DNA of 64,000 nucleotides from Membranipora membranacea. Taxonomy: Eukaryota; Bryozoa; Gymnolaemata; Cheilostomatida; Membraniporidae. The notes under the pieces were generated by a model, which did not search any database, had not been told where the DNA came from, and worked only from the letters and a program-made list of their open reading frames with translations. Shown here in pieces: positions 21,868 through 33,316 of the stretch. The number at the start of each line of letters is the position of its first letter. Position 1 is the stretch's first letter. The DNA is taken from the NCBI GenBank assembly GCA_914767715.1, contig OU612071.1:18098948-18162947 (forward strand). Reading direction: 5' to 3'. Both the position numbers and the translations under genes were made by a program.

Positions 21868-24800
21868 TGCACTGATAAACAAAAACGCTGGAAATAATCA
21901 AAAGTGATCAAAATTGATCAAAGGTGTTACATGTATCGAGAAATCTTACTTCAGATACATGAAATAGCAATTCCAGGCTGATTCCTCACTCATTTGACAA
22001 AAATTCAAATAGACCTTATCTAAGATTTAACATATTATTTAAAAAATATAGGACAATTCATTATTCTATATCAGCACAGAGCTTTGGATCTAACTCTAAT
22101 TCAATAATCATCTTGTGTGCAAAATAAACTCTTCAGCTACACAGTCAGGACAATTCAAGAAGGCTGAAATAGGGAAGGAACATGAATAAGCTGCACTGAA
22201 TCCTAATTAATTGTGCAGTAAGGCTTAGCTTCCACCATCAGCCTTTTATCAGAAGATTTACATGTGTAGATGGAAAAATCCTGAAAACCTGGACAGCGTC
22301 TTGTCGGATTCAATATCCCAAATAGGCAATCGAGTTTATTTTTTTGCACTGATAAATCATGGGAGACAATGTGTGATGGCGCATGAAAAAGTCACAAGAA
22401 AACTTATCAAAACAAGTTTAATGAATAAGGCAGGCAATTTGGCTTGCACAGGCAACAAAGAAGGGTTTATAGAATAGGAAGGGTTAATAACATAGTTATT
22501 CAAAAACATATGTGAACAAAATTGTAATGGCTTCAAATAGAAGTTCTATTACTGCAAGTGGAATACTTATGTTTTACACTTCTGACTGTGTTCAGTAGGT
22601 GGTTAAGGTATATCAGTGCAGGGAATTTCAATTATCAATAAACAAAATTGTACATCCATAATCATAATCATAATAAGGTGCATTGATGTTATTCAACAAC
22701 ATGATTTGCAATTTTGGCAAATTTTACCATACTTATAATAATGTATATCTAGCGCTCAACTTATCAAAATTTAAAAACAAATTCTGAGCATTCCTTTTCA
22801 GTCTTTTATTTTGTTTCATCGTGACCATTGTTCTCGTTTCTGGAATTGCTTGGTAATGACCCTTCTTCAATCTGAATGATTGAAGACTCATTGAAGCTCG
22901 CAATAAGAGCTCTTCTCACATCTCTTACGATAAACCGAGAATTAGTGGGTAAATGTACCTGGGCCACTGTCTCACTATCTCCTTTGAGTCTAGTATTTGT
23001 TTGTACAGCAAATACTTGGTACCTATGAAATAAAAATGCATGAGCTATGTATTCAGGTGAATACAATTCCAGAAATTGGATATTTGATGGCAAACAGACA
23101 GAGCTTTTCATCTTATAGATGGTAAGACTCAAATGAAATACTCAAGGTGATCAGAAACTGTGATATACAACCATGATATTTATTTTAATTATATCAGTCA
23201 CTTCTAGTGGCCAGCCTCGAATATGGGGAAAATAATTATCATGAAAAGGATATTATTGACCCATATTATTTTCGAAAGCAACGCAATAAGTAGTTGTTTA
23301 GCCATAAATTATGTAATCCAAAAAGTATACTTCATTTTCGCTACCTGGTCTTCTGATGAAATTATCTTTGCGATTGCAAGTTTTATATGACTGTTTTTGA
23401 GCTCTCGGACTTGTGCCTCAACTATAGTGTGTTCTTTAAGATGAGACTATTTTGCTGTTGAAATACTCTGCTTCTTTTCCTCATTGGTTCACTTAATTCG
23501 CTTTAGATAGCACCAGGTTACTAGGGATTGGTACCATGTTTGTAAAGATAACTAATTCTTACCCAGGTATTGGCGTTTGTCTGTCGATTCTCATCCCATT
23601 GGTTCTACTTCCTACTTCAGTAATGCGAGTCACAGAGTGTCCTGGGTCGTCATCAATCATGTCCTGAGTCAGCTGTGAGATGACTTGACCGACCCAACTC
23701 CTGTGCTGGCGACTTTCTATCTCATGAATGCGCCCCTGACCGACAAGTGTTCTAAATGCAACAAAAAGCAGGTTACCCAGGTCTTCCCGAATTCGCCGGT
23801 ATACTGGACGGCTGTTGCAAGCCAAAGTTTTCTTGGCCCTCTTAACTCTTTCACCTTTGGGCAGTGTGTCCCATGTTCCATCTCGAAGTTCAATCGGTCC
23901 GGATGAGGCATGCTCTCCATCAACATTGGATAGAATGAGTGTCGAATGTTTTTGGCCTTGTTGATCGAATATTGCTCCAACAGCCGCATTGCTGACAGCA
24001 ATTGAATAGTCATATGTCAGCACCTCAACATAGTATTCATAACGGTAGAACACATACCATGTGGTCCGCTGGTATAGTTTGACCCATTTATGCTGACCTC
24101 GCCTCTCGAATCGAGTATCCGCGTTGTGCTGTTGCCACACTCGGTGAGATGAATCGAGCCATTTGCCTTGGTAGTTGGAATCAGCTTGGTATTCATGAGC
24201 ATCAAAGTCAGTAAGAACTACTGGATGTCCACCGTAGCTCTGCAGAACAACAACTGAGTCACCTGGATAAAAGTCGACAAGCTTCTTGTAGGAGACACCG
24301 GAACTCCTCTCCTCCCATTCCTTGCGGTCGTGATCGGTTTCATATATGTTCTCATAGCTGTTGTCATAAGCATGCCAGCTACAGAAACTGCTCACTCCGA
24401 TAAAACATAATATGAAAGCTGCCAATGTTAAGGACCTCATGGTCGCTGGCATGCACTTCCTTATACTACGAGCGTCAATTCTCTAATGAAACAAAAACTA
24501 TAACGACTCAACATTTTGTTTGTACCCGTGTATGTTATAGTACAAAATAGCAAAAATACTATCACGCTATTGATTGGTGGAATGTTAAACGAGTGAATTG
24601 CACAGTGTTAAAACAAACTGATCAGCCAATCATACCAATTTTCATGTTAAAACACACGCTAGACCTAAGTCTGGACTTCAGACAAAGCATTTGGGGCCCT
24701 GTCTGTATACCTTGGTAATATTTCACTGTGATATGTGTAATTATAGCGACTATTACTCTATGTTTGTATGTTGTTTTCTACTCTATGTATCAACTGTATA

Positions 24801-25712
24801 AAACTGTACTGCTGCAGGACATGTTCAAAGAAAGGTTTTTTCTGTTCTGGCTATGGCATTTGCTGTTTGTCTCGGTTTTGATTGGCTGATGGGTTGTCGT
24901 TGTGGTTTTGCAATGTATTTGTTTCAGTAATGTAGAGATCAAGGTCAAAAGATACTGATCAAAAACGGGAAGTTATAGAGTATTTAGATAGAGATTTATA
25001 TCAGTTAGATCAGGGGAATGATTGAAGGAGATGATTTTATCTGAGGAACAGTTAGTTTTTTGCTAAATATTCATGATAAAAAAATGTTTTTTAAAGACAT
25101 TATACAAGATTGGTAGCACAGAAATTGGGCAATTTTCTTAAGGGTCGTCTTCAAATCGCTCACTGAATATGTGTGTAACCCTGGCGATTTTCCATTATCT
25201 AGGTATCTAGGTCCTGGTCTAAAATATTGTTGAATATATCTGTTGTAATATTGATTTTAAAGGGAATTGCATGCTTCTTATAACTGTTCCATTAACAGCT
25301 GGTATCAGCGAAAAATATATTATGCTATAAATAAATTTTTCAGTTTCTCAAAGGGAATTTGTGTAAGATTGTGTGTCACCATTTCTGCATATGGAAAACT
25401 TATTAAGAGCACATAGCAAAATTTTACAAAAATGAAGCCTTGATTCCTTAATTCCCTGAAGAAGCACTGAAAAATCCCTATAGTTTGATCAATTGTCTTA
25501 CCACAACATGATTGAGGAGACAACTCCTAAAACAAAGTCCATAATAACCATTGACCCTAGACCATTGACCTGCATCGACTTAATAATGAACCATTGAGGC
25601 ACTGAGGCATTCAATTTTTTGCGGCGTAACAACATGATGTTATCATTGAGTAACTGTCCACAATCCATGTTTTACTCTGATCACTTGATCAAATTTTATC
25701 GGATTCAAAGTT
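21868..25712. repeat. segmental duplication, copy 1
   Basis: Same-orientation copy of 39897-49117. It starts at GCACTGATAAACA (39897 in copy 2) and ends after ATCAAATTTTATCGGATT (49117 in copy 2). Weaker shared sequence reaches back to ~17850. It carries the intact 395 aa gene plus ~1.2 kb upstream. Copy 1 lacks three insertions present in copy 2 and so shows their empty sites. Confidence 0.85.
22806..24452 (-). CDS. secreted protein of unknown family, 395 aa, two exons
   Basis: I do not recognise the family. Exon 1 is 24452-23563 and exon 2 is 23103-22806, totalling 1188 nt. The donor is CCTGG|GTAAGA and the acceptor AAAAG|C, with phase 2 agreeing. If unspliced, the frame would end two bases later (GGG TAA) at 297 aa. 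The N-terminus MRSLTLAAFILCFIGVSSFC is a signal peptide. The mature part is rich in Trp, Tyr and His, and a dibasic RVKR furin-type site lies at residues 202-205, so it may be processed. No transmembrane segment is seen. The stop codon sits inside AATAAA (22805-22810). The copy at 41254-42899 has the same exon lengths but two nonsense codons. The splice model is supported by both copies keeping the donor and acceptor. Confidence 0.75.
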
Positions 25713-25837
25713 AGCATCACAGGAATACATTGTGTCAATGTTTTTCTTGTAAAGATTGAGTGAAAGGTGTTTCTTGTTTGTTGGAACTGAGAAATACATT
25801 CACGGTTCAAATAAACATACATTTCAATGTTTTACAA

Positions 25838-26719
25838 TCAAAATGAAGGTGAATTGTTCTGCGGTTGGTTGGTTTGTGTTTCACAAACAAAGTTACAGCC
25901 TCCACAGTAATAGTCAGAACAGGTCTTTCCTACTGAAGCACAAGCGGCGTCTCCTCTGTTATGCTTACAAGGGCTGACAAAACAATTGAAACAAGATACT
26001 CCGTCGGGGCATATGTGTTGACCACAGTTTGTATCAGATGTTGCTTGGCACATGTACAGGGCGAGCATCACTGTAAATATCAAATAATTTATTGAGTTGT
26101 ATAATGCTACAAAACCTCTCATGCTCGGAGGAAAGACCAATGATTATTCATATTATTATGTCTTAGCATAAATAGGACCTGATGGTATATATTTCATATG
26201 GTCACTTTCCTATGAGAGGGTGGATTCATGTGTAAAAGTGAAAAATCTATGACCTATAAACTGAATGAACTAATCTCACAATAAACAACTACGATAAAGG
26301 TGAATGACTTGCCCATGTTTTTGAGCCCAATCTTGAAAGCTAGATACCAATACAGGATAATATAAGTCAAATACCACTTATTATCAGCAAGTTATGTCAT
26401 GTTATGTTCACACAAAAAAAATGAAAAGTCCGCCGTTACCAGTGCCTGAGTAATTATCAAAGACTTCTAAGAATGTGAGTACTTCTAGCGATGCTCGTAA
26501 AGTCGATCATGGTGGGTAGAAAGTTGCTTCAGTTGCAAACAGCAGGTGTATGGGACTCATTTCTACCAGCATCACAATCATTGTCAGAATAGTATTGATT
26601 GCATCACACAAAAGACCCTGCGGAGCAGGTATCTCATAAAAAGAACACCATGTTTCACGCTGTAGTCAATTGATAAAAAGATGGTTACCTGTTAGGAGCA
26701 GTGTAATTTGGAGCTTCAT
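25838..26719 (-). CDS. small secreted cysteine-rich protein, 87 aa (intact member of cluster)
   Basis: Two exons: 26719-26689 (31 nt) and 26070-25838 (233 nt), a phase-1 GT-AG intron, 264 nt in all. The signal peptide MKLQITLLLTVMLALYMCQA is split by the intron. The mature part carries a C-x4-C-x5-C-x2-C-x4-C...C-x6-C-x4-C-x2-C-x3-C pattern ending YYCGGCNFVC, then a Q/N/P-rich tail. I do not know a named family. The Y-C-G-G-C-N-F motif recurs in small marine-invertebrate extracellular Cys modules. Three decayed relatives follow on the same strand at 27915, 28810 and 30477. Function is not assigned. Candidates would be an inhibitor, antimicrobial or matrix peptide, without evidence for any. 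Confidence 0.75.
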
Positions 26720-27914
26720 TGTCGTGGTTTAAAGCTGTTTTAGTGCTCCACTGCAGAGAAAATCCTGTCCCTCGCTTCGAGGTCTATCGGGTTACTGGTA
26801 AATAAACCCTCTACAATCATACTATGTATGAAGCTTAAAACAAAATACATGACCATGAGAAGGGTGGAACGTGTCCGTTGACATGATCACAGCTATGCCA
26901 ACGCTAATGACATTTTCTTGTCACATTCTTAAGTGGCAACTACTGGATATGTAACCAGCTTTGGGTCATTGTGTATATCTGATATCGGTTCATTATTTCC
27001 ATCATACACAGCTCAAGGAGTATTATACCACCGATGGGTTGATAGTACTGAATTCATGAGATTTAATGAGGAATCATTGCTATATAATAATATGTGTCAT
27101 TAGAGGTATTGGTTTAAGGTATTGACTCTTTGCAGAGCCGACAAGTGTGATTAATCCTCTACCACAAGCCAATAACATAAGTTCATAGACAGTTTGGCCT
27201 TGGGATGCACTACAAACAACTTTGCAATAGTGTTCACAACAGGTCTTCAGCTCGCACAGCCTTCAAGGCATGTTTTTTGTGTGATGCGGGCATTACTGGT
27301 TATAGAGTCATTTGGGCCAATTCTCTCAAGTTCATTTGACAGATAAAGTTCAATAAACACTTTGAATTCACTCTGGGCTACATTGACAGCTCAGACAGAG
27401 CTGTCATGGTATTATGAGGGACCCTGTGATAAGATATGATATGATAAGATATGATGGTCTCTTGAGTCTTATTTCTCAGTGGATTTCCTTATTTGGAGAT
27501 GTCCTCAAATGAATATGTTGACAATTTTCTCTTCATTGAACGGTAGATTATTTGACCATGGATTATCATGTTGCCTTATATGAACCAACAAAATGGCTGA
27601 GTGTACTAACACGAAGTTTTGATGGGAAGTTCATTTAAAAATGTCATTAAAGCTATTAAAACTGTATTGATGATCAAGTGAACAAAATTGGAGGAAAAAA
27701 TTTTGTTATAATCAGAAAGCAAGTCTTAAAGTTTAAATCAGTTCATTCAGTGTATTCAGATGTATTTAGCTATATTTGAGATATTAAATTCACACTTTCA
27801 AACTTTCAATGTAATTTATATCTAATTGATCATCACAACGTTCTTTTTGTGTGTTGGTGCAGGGAGAATGGTTGGTGTGTTGTGGTTTCTTTGCTCATAT
27901 CTCAATCATGTTGT

Positions 27915-28118
27915 CTATCTGCACAGAAAGTTACATCCGTCACATTGATAACCGTAACAGGTCCTACCAGTAGAAGCGCACGCAGCATTACCTCCTAACT
28001 CTCTGCATGGGCTTTGAAAACAGAGCCTTCAGAATTCTCCTTCTGGGCACACAATGTTATATCCACACTGTCTACATTGATTAGGAGGGGGGGACACCGA
28101 GAGCCAAGGCGACAAGAC
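27915..28118 (-). pseudogene. cysteine-rich cluster member, decayed (exon 2)
   Basis: Homologous to exon 2 of the gene at 25838-26719. It starts after a TTTTTTAG acceptor and ends TGCAGATAG. A seven-C run near 28087-28093 holds one extra base that breaks the frame. A TGA at 28029-28031 replaces the cysteine corresponding to Cys37 of the intact protein. The remaining cysteines and the CDGCNF motif survive. No signal-peptide exon was found. Confidence 0.7.
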
Positions 28119-28809
28119 CTAAAAAACAAAAATAGGAAAGTCAGTCTCTGTTTACATGCAGACTGAAATCATTTGAAACCACCCAAAATATTTATACGTT
28201 GTCGTCAGAAGCGAGTTTTCTGAACCTCAAAATTTAGTAAATTGATTTCATTGGTAGACTAACGAACCAATTAGGCTGATTGGCATGGCATTGGATGAGT
28301 TGCGGCCAAGGGACAATTACCTCATTTACACTACAAATGATTTGGCACACTCTCAACCGTACCATTTTTCAGTTTGCAGTTATCAAATTGAAAAATCAGT
28401 CCAGAACACCTGGGTAGGGTAACATCATTTCCTGTTCCAATGAGAATGCCTTGCCACTGGTTATATCAGGAATCATAAATCAGGATAGAAGCCTGTTTAC
28501 CTATTTTTTAAAATAATCAGGAAGAATTCCCAACATTCGTTGAACTCTTTGGCTGTAAACATCTAATGGAAAGGGAAGCAATTAAATCAAGTTGAAGGCA
28601 CTATATCCTATTGAAGCCTCGAATAATTTGCCTCCCACAGAAAATGTGCTCAAGGTAATAATATGCTGCAATAAAAAATTGAGCATCATCATATATCAGA
28701 CCGGCTTTCAGTGTTTCACGACAAGATTTTCTGACGTCCAAACAGGATTTGCAAAGAATAAGGGTATTGGTTAAAGGAGCAACCGGAATCGACTCGAATA
28801 AAGAATAAT

Positions 28810-29012
28810 ATTTCAAGAGGCAAGTGTAACATCCATCTCCAGAGATGGTATGTCTACCGGTTGTCCTGTACATTTCATTACCCAATGCCCTTAACTTTTG
28901 CATATAACCTGTCACATAGGAACAGGCTGCGTTACCCCCTAGGTCATTGCATGGGGTGGTTTAAAGAGTACACAAAACACTCCAGAAGGACAAACAATAC
29001 CATCTCCACACG
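28810..29012 (-). pseudogene. cysteine-rich cluster member, degenerate
   Basis: C-G-D-G-I-V-C-P-S-G-V-F-C and then L-G-G-N-A-A-C motifs of the family are readable, but in different frames. The second part carries an inserted segment of about 18 codons before T-G-R...D-G-C. This is clearly a broken copy. No first exon was seen. Confidence 0.6.
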
Positions 29013-29019
29013 TCAGATG

Positions 29020-30470
29020 AAAAGTGTTAATCGGTTATTAATTGACAATAAGTCTCACAGCAGTGAAAACCCCTTTTTTCTTACAATCAAAGCACAGGTA
29101 TTGCATAGACTTAAATAAGTAATGTAAAGGTTATAGTGTTTGGTTACAGATTATATCAGAATGTTGGGTTCACAATACGCCCTTTTAATCACTCTAAAAA
29201 ACTAATAGACTATCAAAAAGGCTCATTCTCATTAGACTCATTGGATAGCCAAATCCAGGCAATCAAACTGATCACATAAAATCACTAGCATGCTTTGAGA
29301 TCTTTATAATGCTATCAATCTTTATAACTCTGCTTGATTGTTATAATCCCTATCACCAACCAGTGCCTTTTTTTTTAAACGTTTATTGACAAGCAATGTT
29401 CATCATTAAAATCTTCATCAACTTTATTCATATAACCATTACCATTCTACATTGCACCCTTTTATTGGAGTCCATTACCATTCAGAGTATTCCTACCTTT
29501 TCGGAGACCACTACCTTATAGCCAATAGAAATCTGCCATTCACAAGAATAGGCATTTATTTAATAACTATTATGTATCCAGATGCTAGACCAGTGTATAC
29601 ATGATGATATTGGTTGAGCTCCCGACAGCTTGGGGTTTTATAAATTTCAATTTTGAAGTTGGCTGCCCTCACCCTTGTAGTTCAAGGCTGACGGATTGCT
29701 CAATGTACCAAAGTGACATTGTAGTGAAGCATGTTTATTTTTTTGTAAGAATAATTTTGTCCCAACATCAGGAGCACTGGTTGGAATCCAATTTGCACCC
29801 ACTGTGCCCTCATGAAGTTTTCTGTAGCAGTATTCAGAACCCAGAAGGGAATAAGAGTTAAAATCACAAACATATTAGTTGGAAGTGTAATGCGTAAATG
29901 AAAAGACTTTGAAATTATCTTCTCTTTTGTAATAACAGGGGCTGAGACATTCACAGGAATCCTTCCCTATACTCAGCTTGTATGCTGGTGAACCTGGCTA
30001 TGCCTGTATTTCAGTTTATATTGTGGTTATAACAAGTAAAGTACCTCACTAAACATTTAGGGGATAATGAAATAGCATGTCCATCAAAATTTATTTATTC
30101 TAAAATATGGATAGCTACTAGCGACAATATTGTGATTTAACAAAACAGGTAGCTCAATGGTGAGTTGACAGGTCGATCGGTTTCATGATTAAAATTATAT
30201 CATGCTGTGTTTTAAGACTGAAATATAATTTAGGCAAGATAGAAGAAGGTAAGATAAAAATGCATTGCAAAACACACAGAAGTCATGGGGTTTATAATGG
30301 TGTAGTTTTAAAAAAAATTCAAAAATTTAGGTGACACTCACTCTCTATGCATGTGCACAATAACTAGATTCAAATAAGTATACAGTGGTAAGCCGAGAGC
30401 TCCCAACACGATAGTCTCTATTTAATTCCATCATCTAGTTCTAGTCCAATCCAGTCCTGTGTAGTCCATC
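29020..30470. other. no gene recognised between cysteine-rich copies
   Basis: Only short unsupported reading frames are present. No family motif, transposon end or structured repeat was found. Confidence 0.4.
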
Positions 30471-30476
30471 ATGAAG

Positions 30477-31080
30477 CTATTTACAGCGATAGTTACATCC
30501 TCCGCAGTTGTAGTCGTAACAGGCCTGACCCAATTCCTCACAGGCCTCATTGCCTCCCAATATACAAGAGCTTGCAAAACAGCCATAACAATTTACGCCT
30601 GCGTCGCAATCGTATTATCCGCAACGTTGACCAGCTTCCTCGCTGCCAGTAACTAGGGCCAGCACTATGAATCAATGAAAATCTAGAGATTTCATTTCAG
30701 CAGTTTTAACGTCGTAATATCGTCTTATACCTTTTATAATCAACAAGGCAGGCACTAAAACACTTCCCGTGAATTTGGTGTGTTTGACTTCAATCTGTTT
30801 AAAATCCTGGAAGCATTGTCTGGGCTATCACAGATCTGAAGATTTGTAAAGATGAATGATTTGATGGGCTTGAAATTTGACTGGTATGCATAGTCTGGCT
30901 GTATAATCTAGTATGCCAGGGATTTGTGGACGCTTGCTAAGTATGTACATTAGGATGAGAACTCCGAAACTCCTATTAAAGTACCAATAAAATAGGAAAA
31001 ACTAGATTTCAAATTTAAGTTTATCATCGATAGTGAGGTTATAACTTACCCATACATATTAATATCAGTTGTAGTTTCAT
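30477..31080 (-). pseudogene. cysteine-rich cluster member with one in-frame stop
   Basis: Exons 31080-31050 (31 nt) and 30664-30477 (188 nt) have the same intron position and phase as the intact gene. The signal peptide starts MKLQLILICMVLALVTG. The frame stays open across both exons (219 nt) except for a TAA at 30615-30617, where the intact paralogue has CAA (Gln). All downstream cysteines are kept, ending YNCGGCNYRCK. A single nonsense codon suggests recent loss, or an allele that is intact in other individuals. A TATA box is retained upstream. Confidence 0.75.
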
Positions 31081-31154
31081 AGTTGGAGTAGGAGCTAGCT
31101 ATCTGCCAAGTGTCAAGACTGGATTAGACTGACTACTGGGGCTATTATCCTCTG

Positions 31155-31162
31155 TATTTATA
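31155..31162 (-). promoter_or_regulatory. TATA box upstream of the single-stop cysteine-rich copy
   Basis: Minus-strand TGTATAAATACAG lies about 75-85 bp upstream of the ATG at 31080. The spacing is normal for a TATA promoter with a short 5' UTR. It suggests the copy arose by DNA duplication with its promoter, not by retroposition. Confidence 0.5.
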
Positions 31163-31605
31163 CATCAAATCATTGCACCATCATCTATCACTGTTCTGAG
31201 ATTCAAGCACCCAGTGTCAGACACCTTTGTCAGGACAATCTGTGGTCAAGTTAATTGAATTTCATCATTCTGGCCAAGTGCTATGTGCTGTGCTCCAATT
31301 AACCTTCCCAGGACATTTACTGCACCAAATCCCAGGGGTGTCAACCATGAATAATCCCCCGTAAAAACTATAGCCTGCCATAAAAAATACTGATACCGTA
31401 AAATGTTTGTTGGCTCTCAACGGCCTTTGACTGTAGGAGGCTGTAGAAATGCACCCTTTGTACTGCAAGCCTTCCACCCTCACCCCCACCCACATCACAT
31501 TTTACTTGAAGCCCCTTTCAATCCAGTGCAAACTTGCATCTGTCCCCTTATTTCCTCAAAAACACTCATGAGTGTCTTTTTGGTTGATACATTTGAGCTT
31601 CATCC

Positions 31606-32465
31606 CAGTTAGTGAAATTAAGTACTTAGGTGTGATTCTTGATAACAAATTAAATTTTAAATCTCATACCAGTAAAATTAAACAAAAACTTTATCCAATA
31701 GTCACCAACTTTCAACGTAATAGAAAATTCCTGACACCTAAATTAGCTAAGCTTTGGTACATTGGACTTATACGTTCTAATCTGGAATACAGCTCTCCTG
31801 TTTTATTTACCACAAACGACTATGTCAAAAAAGAATTTTTAAAAATTGAGAATAGATGTTTGAAAATTATAGACTATAACAGTTCTAAAGATAATACTCG
31901 AAAGACCTACAACATCCCTGTTTTAACTTTGCGTTTCGAATATTTGTATCTGCTGACGTTTTATAAAATTGTTAATAGTTTAGTCCCAATAATTGATACC
32001 AATCTGCTCCCCAAGAAATTAACTAGTGAAACTCGGCTTGCTAAAAGTTCTGGGTTTAGACTATCCAAGGAAAATTTTAGATTTGCTTTAGCTAATTTCA
32101 GTGCTCAGAAGTTTAACGAATTACCCAATCATGTTAAGCTGAGTCAATCCCTTGCTACATTCAAAAATGCCACTCGGAGCCACGTCCTCAAACTTCTCAA
32201 TTAATGAGTCAGTTCTTATCATTTCATTTTAGCCTACTGCTACATTGTTCTAACTTTTCTTTTCCTAGCTATTGTGTATCAACTTGTGTAATGTTTTACT
32301 GCTAATTAATGCCTGCGTGTACGTTGTAATTTTACCTGTCATTGTTCTTGATTTTTAGTTACATGTCTTTTTAATTCTACACCATATTTTTATCAATTTT
32401 TCTGTTTTCTGGGTACAAGTCCTAAGGACTTATTCTTCTCCAGAATAAACATGGAATATATATAT
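31606..32465 (+). mobile_element. 5'-truncated CR1/L2-like LINE (RT thumb and C-terminal region)
   Basis: An open frame to 32204 encodes the region after the RT catalytic domain, starting near SEIKYLGVILDNKLNF. It continues through the segment with LEYSSPVLF and FEYLYLLTFYKIVNS to a C-terminal NELPNHVKL motif. The 3' UTR ends with a palindromic hairpin (AAGTCCTAAGGACTT) and an AATATATAT tail. The RT core and endonuclease are missing. The same 3' end was inserted at 6146-6205. Confidence 0.8.
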
Positions 32466-33059
32466 CAAGTGAAGCGACACACTTTTATACTTTTAATACG
32501 AAGAATGGTTGGCCAAGACACAATGTGGGTGTTGTTTTTGAAGCAATGATTCCGTTTCAACCACAATAACTTGTTTTCAACCTGCCAAATATTTCACAAT
32601 TTTTGTCTCCTGTCAAATATCACAGAGTAAAGTCCTATCTATACCAGGTCATCAAAGTGCATCATCCTAACACCAGAGTTATGTTGGGCCGAGGGAATGT
32701 CTTAGGAAACATTTAATATGGTATCACCTGGTCAACAAAATAATTATAAGTGTTGCAATGAGACTATAAACTTTATTGCTCACTAATATTCATATTACTC
32801 AGATAAGAATACAGGAATAGAATAATTTTTGTTATGAAAAACTAAACTAAGAGTTTGGCTGGTCCTAAATTAGGTTGCATTGTGCGCTCATAGCCCGTGG
32901 GTTTGGTACATACTAGAAGTGATAGGGTACAAGGTACTCTCTACTGTCTGTAGGGGGCTGCCAAAAAGGAACAAGGCCCTAGTTGTTGGTCAACCATGAG
33001 CTCAGCCAGTAGGCCAAGAAGCCACCTTGACGTTATCTTACTGGTATTCCAAGTAAATA

Positions 33060-33255
33060 CTTGATGTGATACTTTCCCATACCAAGGTTGCATTATGGGA
33101 TATTTCCCATGCCATAATTGCATTATGGGATATCTTCTCATACCAGTGTTGCATCATGGGATAAGATCATTGTGTCAAAGTAACATTATAGAATACTTCG
33201 ACTATAAATCTGCATTGTGAGATACTTTCATGAGCTGAATTTTCATTATGGGAGT
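33060..33255. repeat. degenerate ~40 bp tandem repeat (GCATTATGGGATA)
   Basis: The motif GCATTATGGGATA-TTTCCCATACCA recurs about five times with increasing decay. It lies directly upstream of the first visible FReD exon. The rest of 32466-33316 shows no signal-peptide exon. Confidence 0.6.
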
Positions 33256-33316
33256 TCTCTCAACCTGTCCTTTTCTCGTTAAAATCATTATAGTATTCTA
33301 TTTCTCTATTGATCAG

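Noticed and set aside
23685-24205. Extra frames on both strands within the 395 aa gene
   Set aside because: Shadows of exon 1; they do not persist as meaningful frames in the second copy.
25320-25523. 67-codon frame similar to one at 48726-48920
   Set aside because: The similarity is due to the segmental duplication; a one-base indel near CAATCATGTTG changes the frame between copies, so no coding constraint.
30471-30656. Plus-strand 61-codon hydrophobic frame resembling a signal peptide
   Set aside because: It is the antisense of the Cys-rich pseudogene exon 2, whose family, splice sites and cysteine pattern explain the sequence better.
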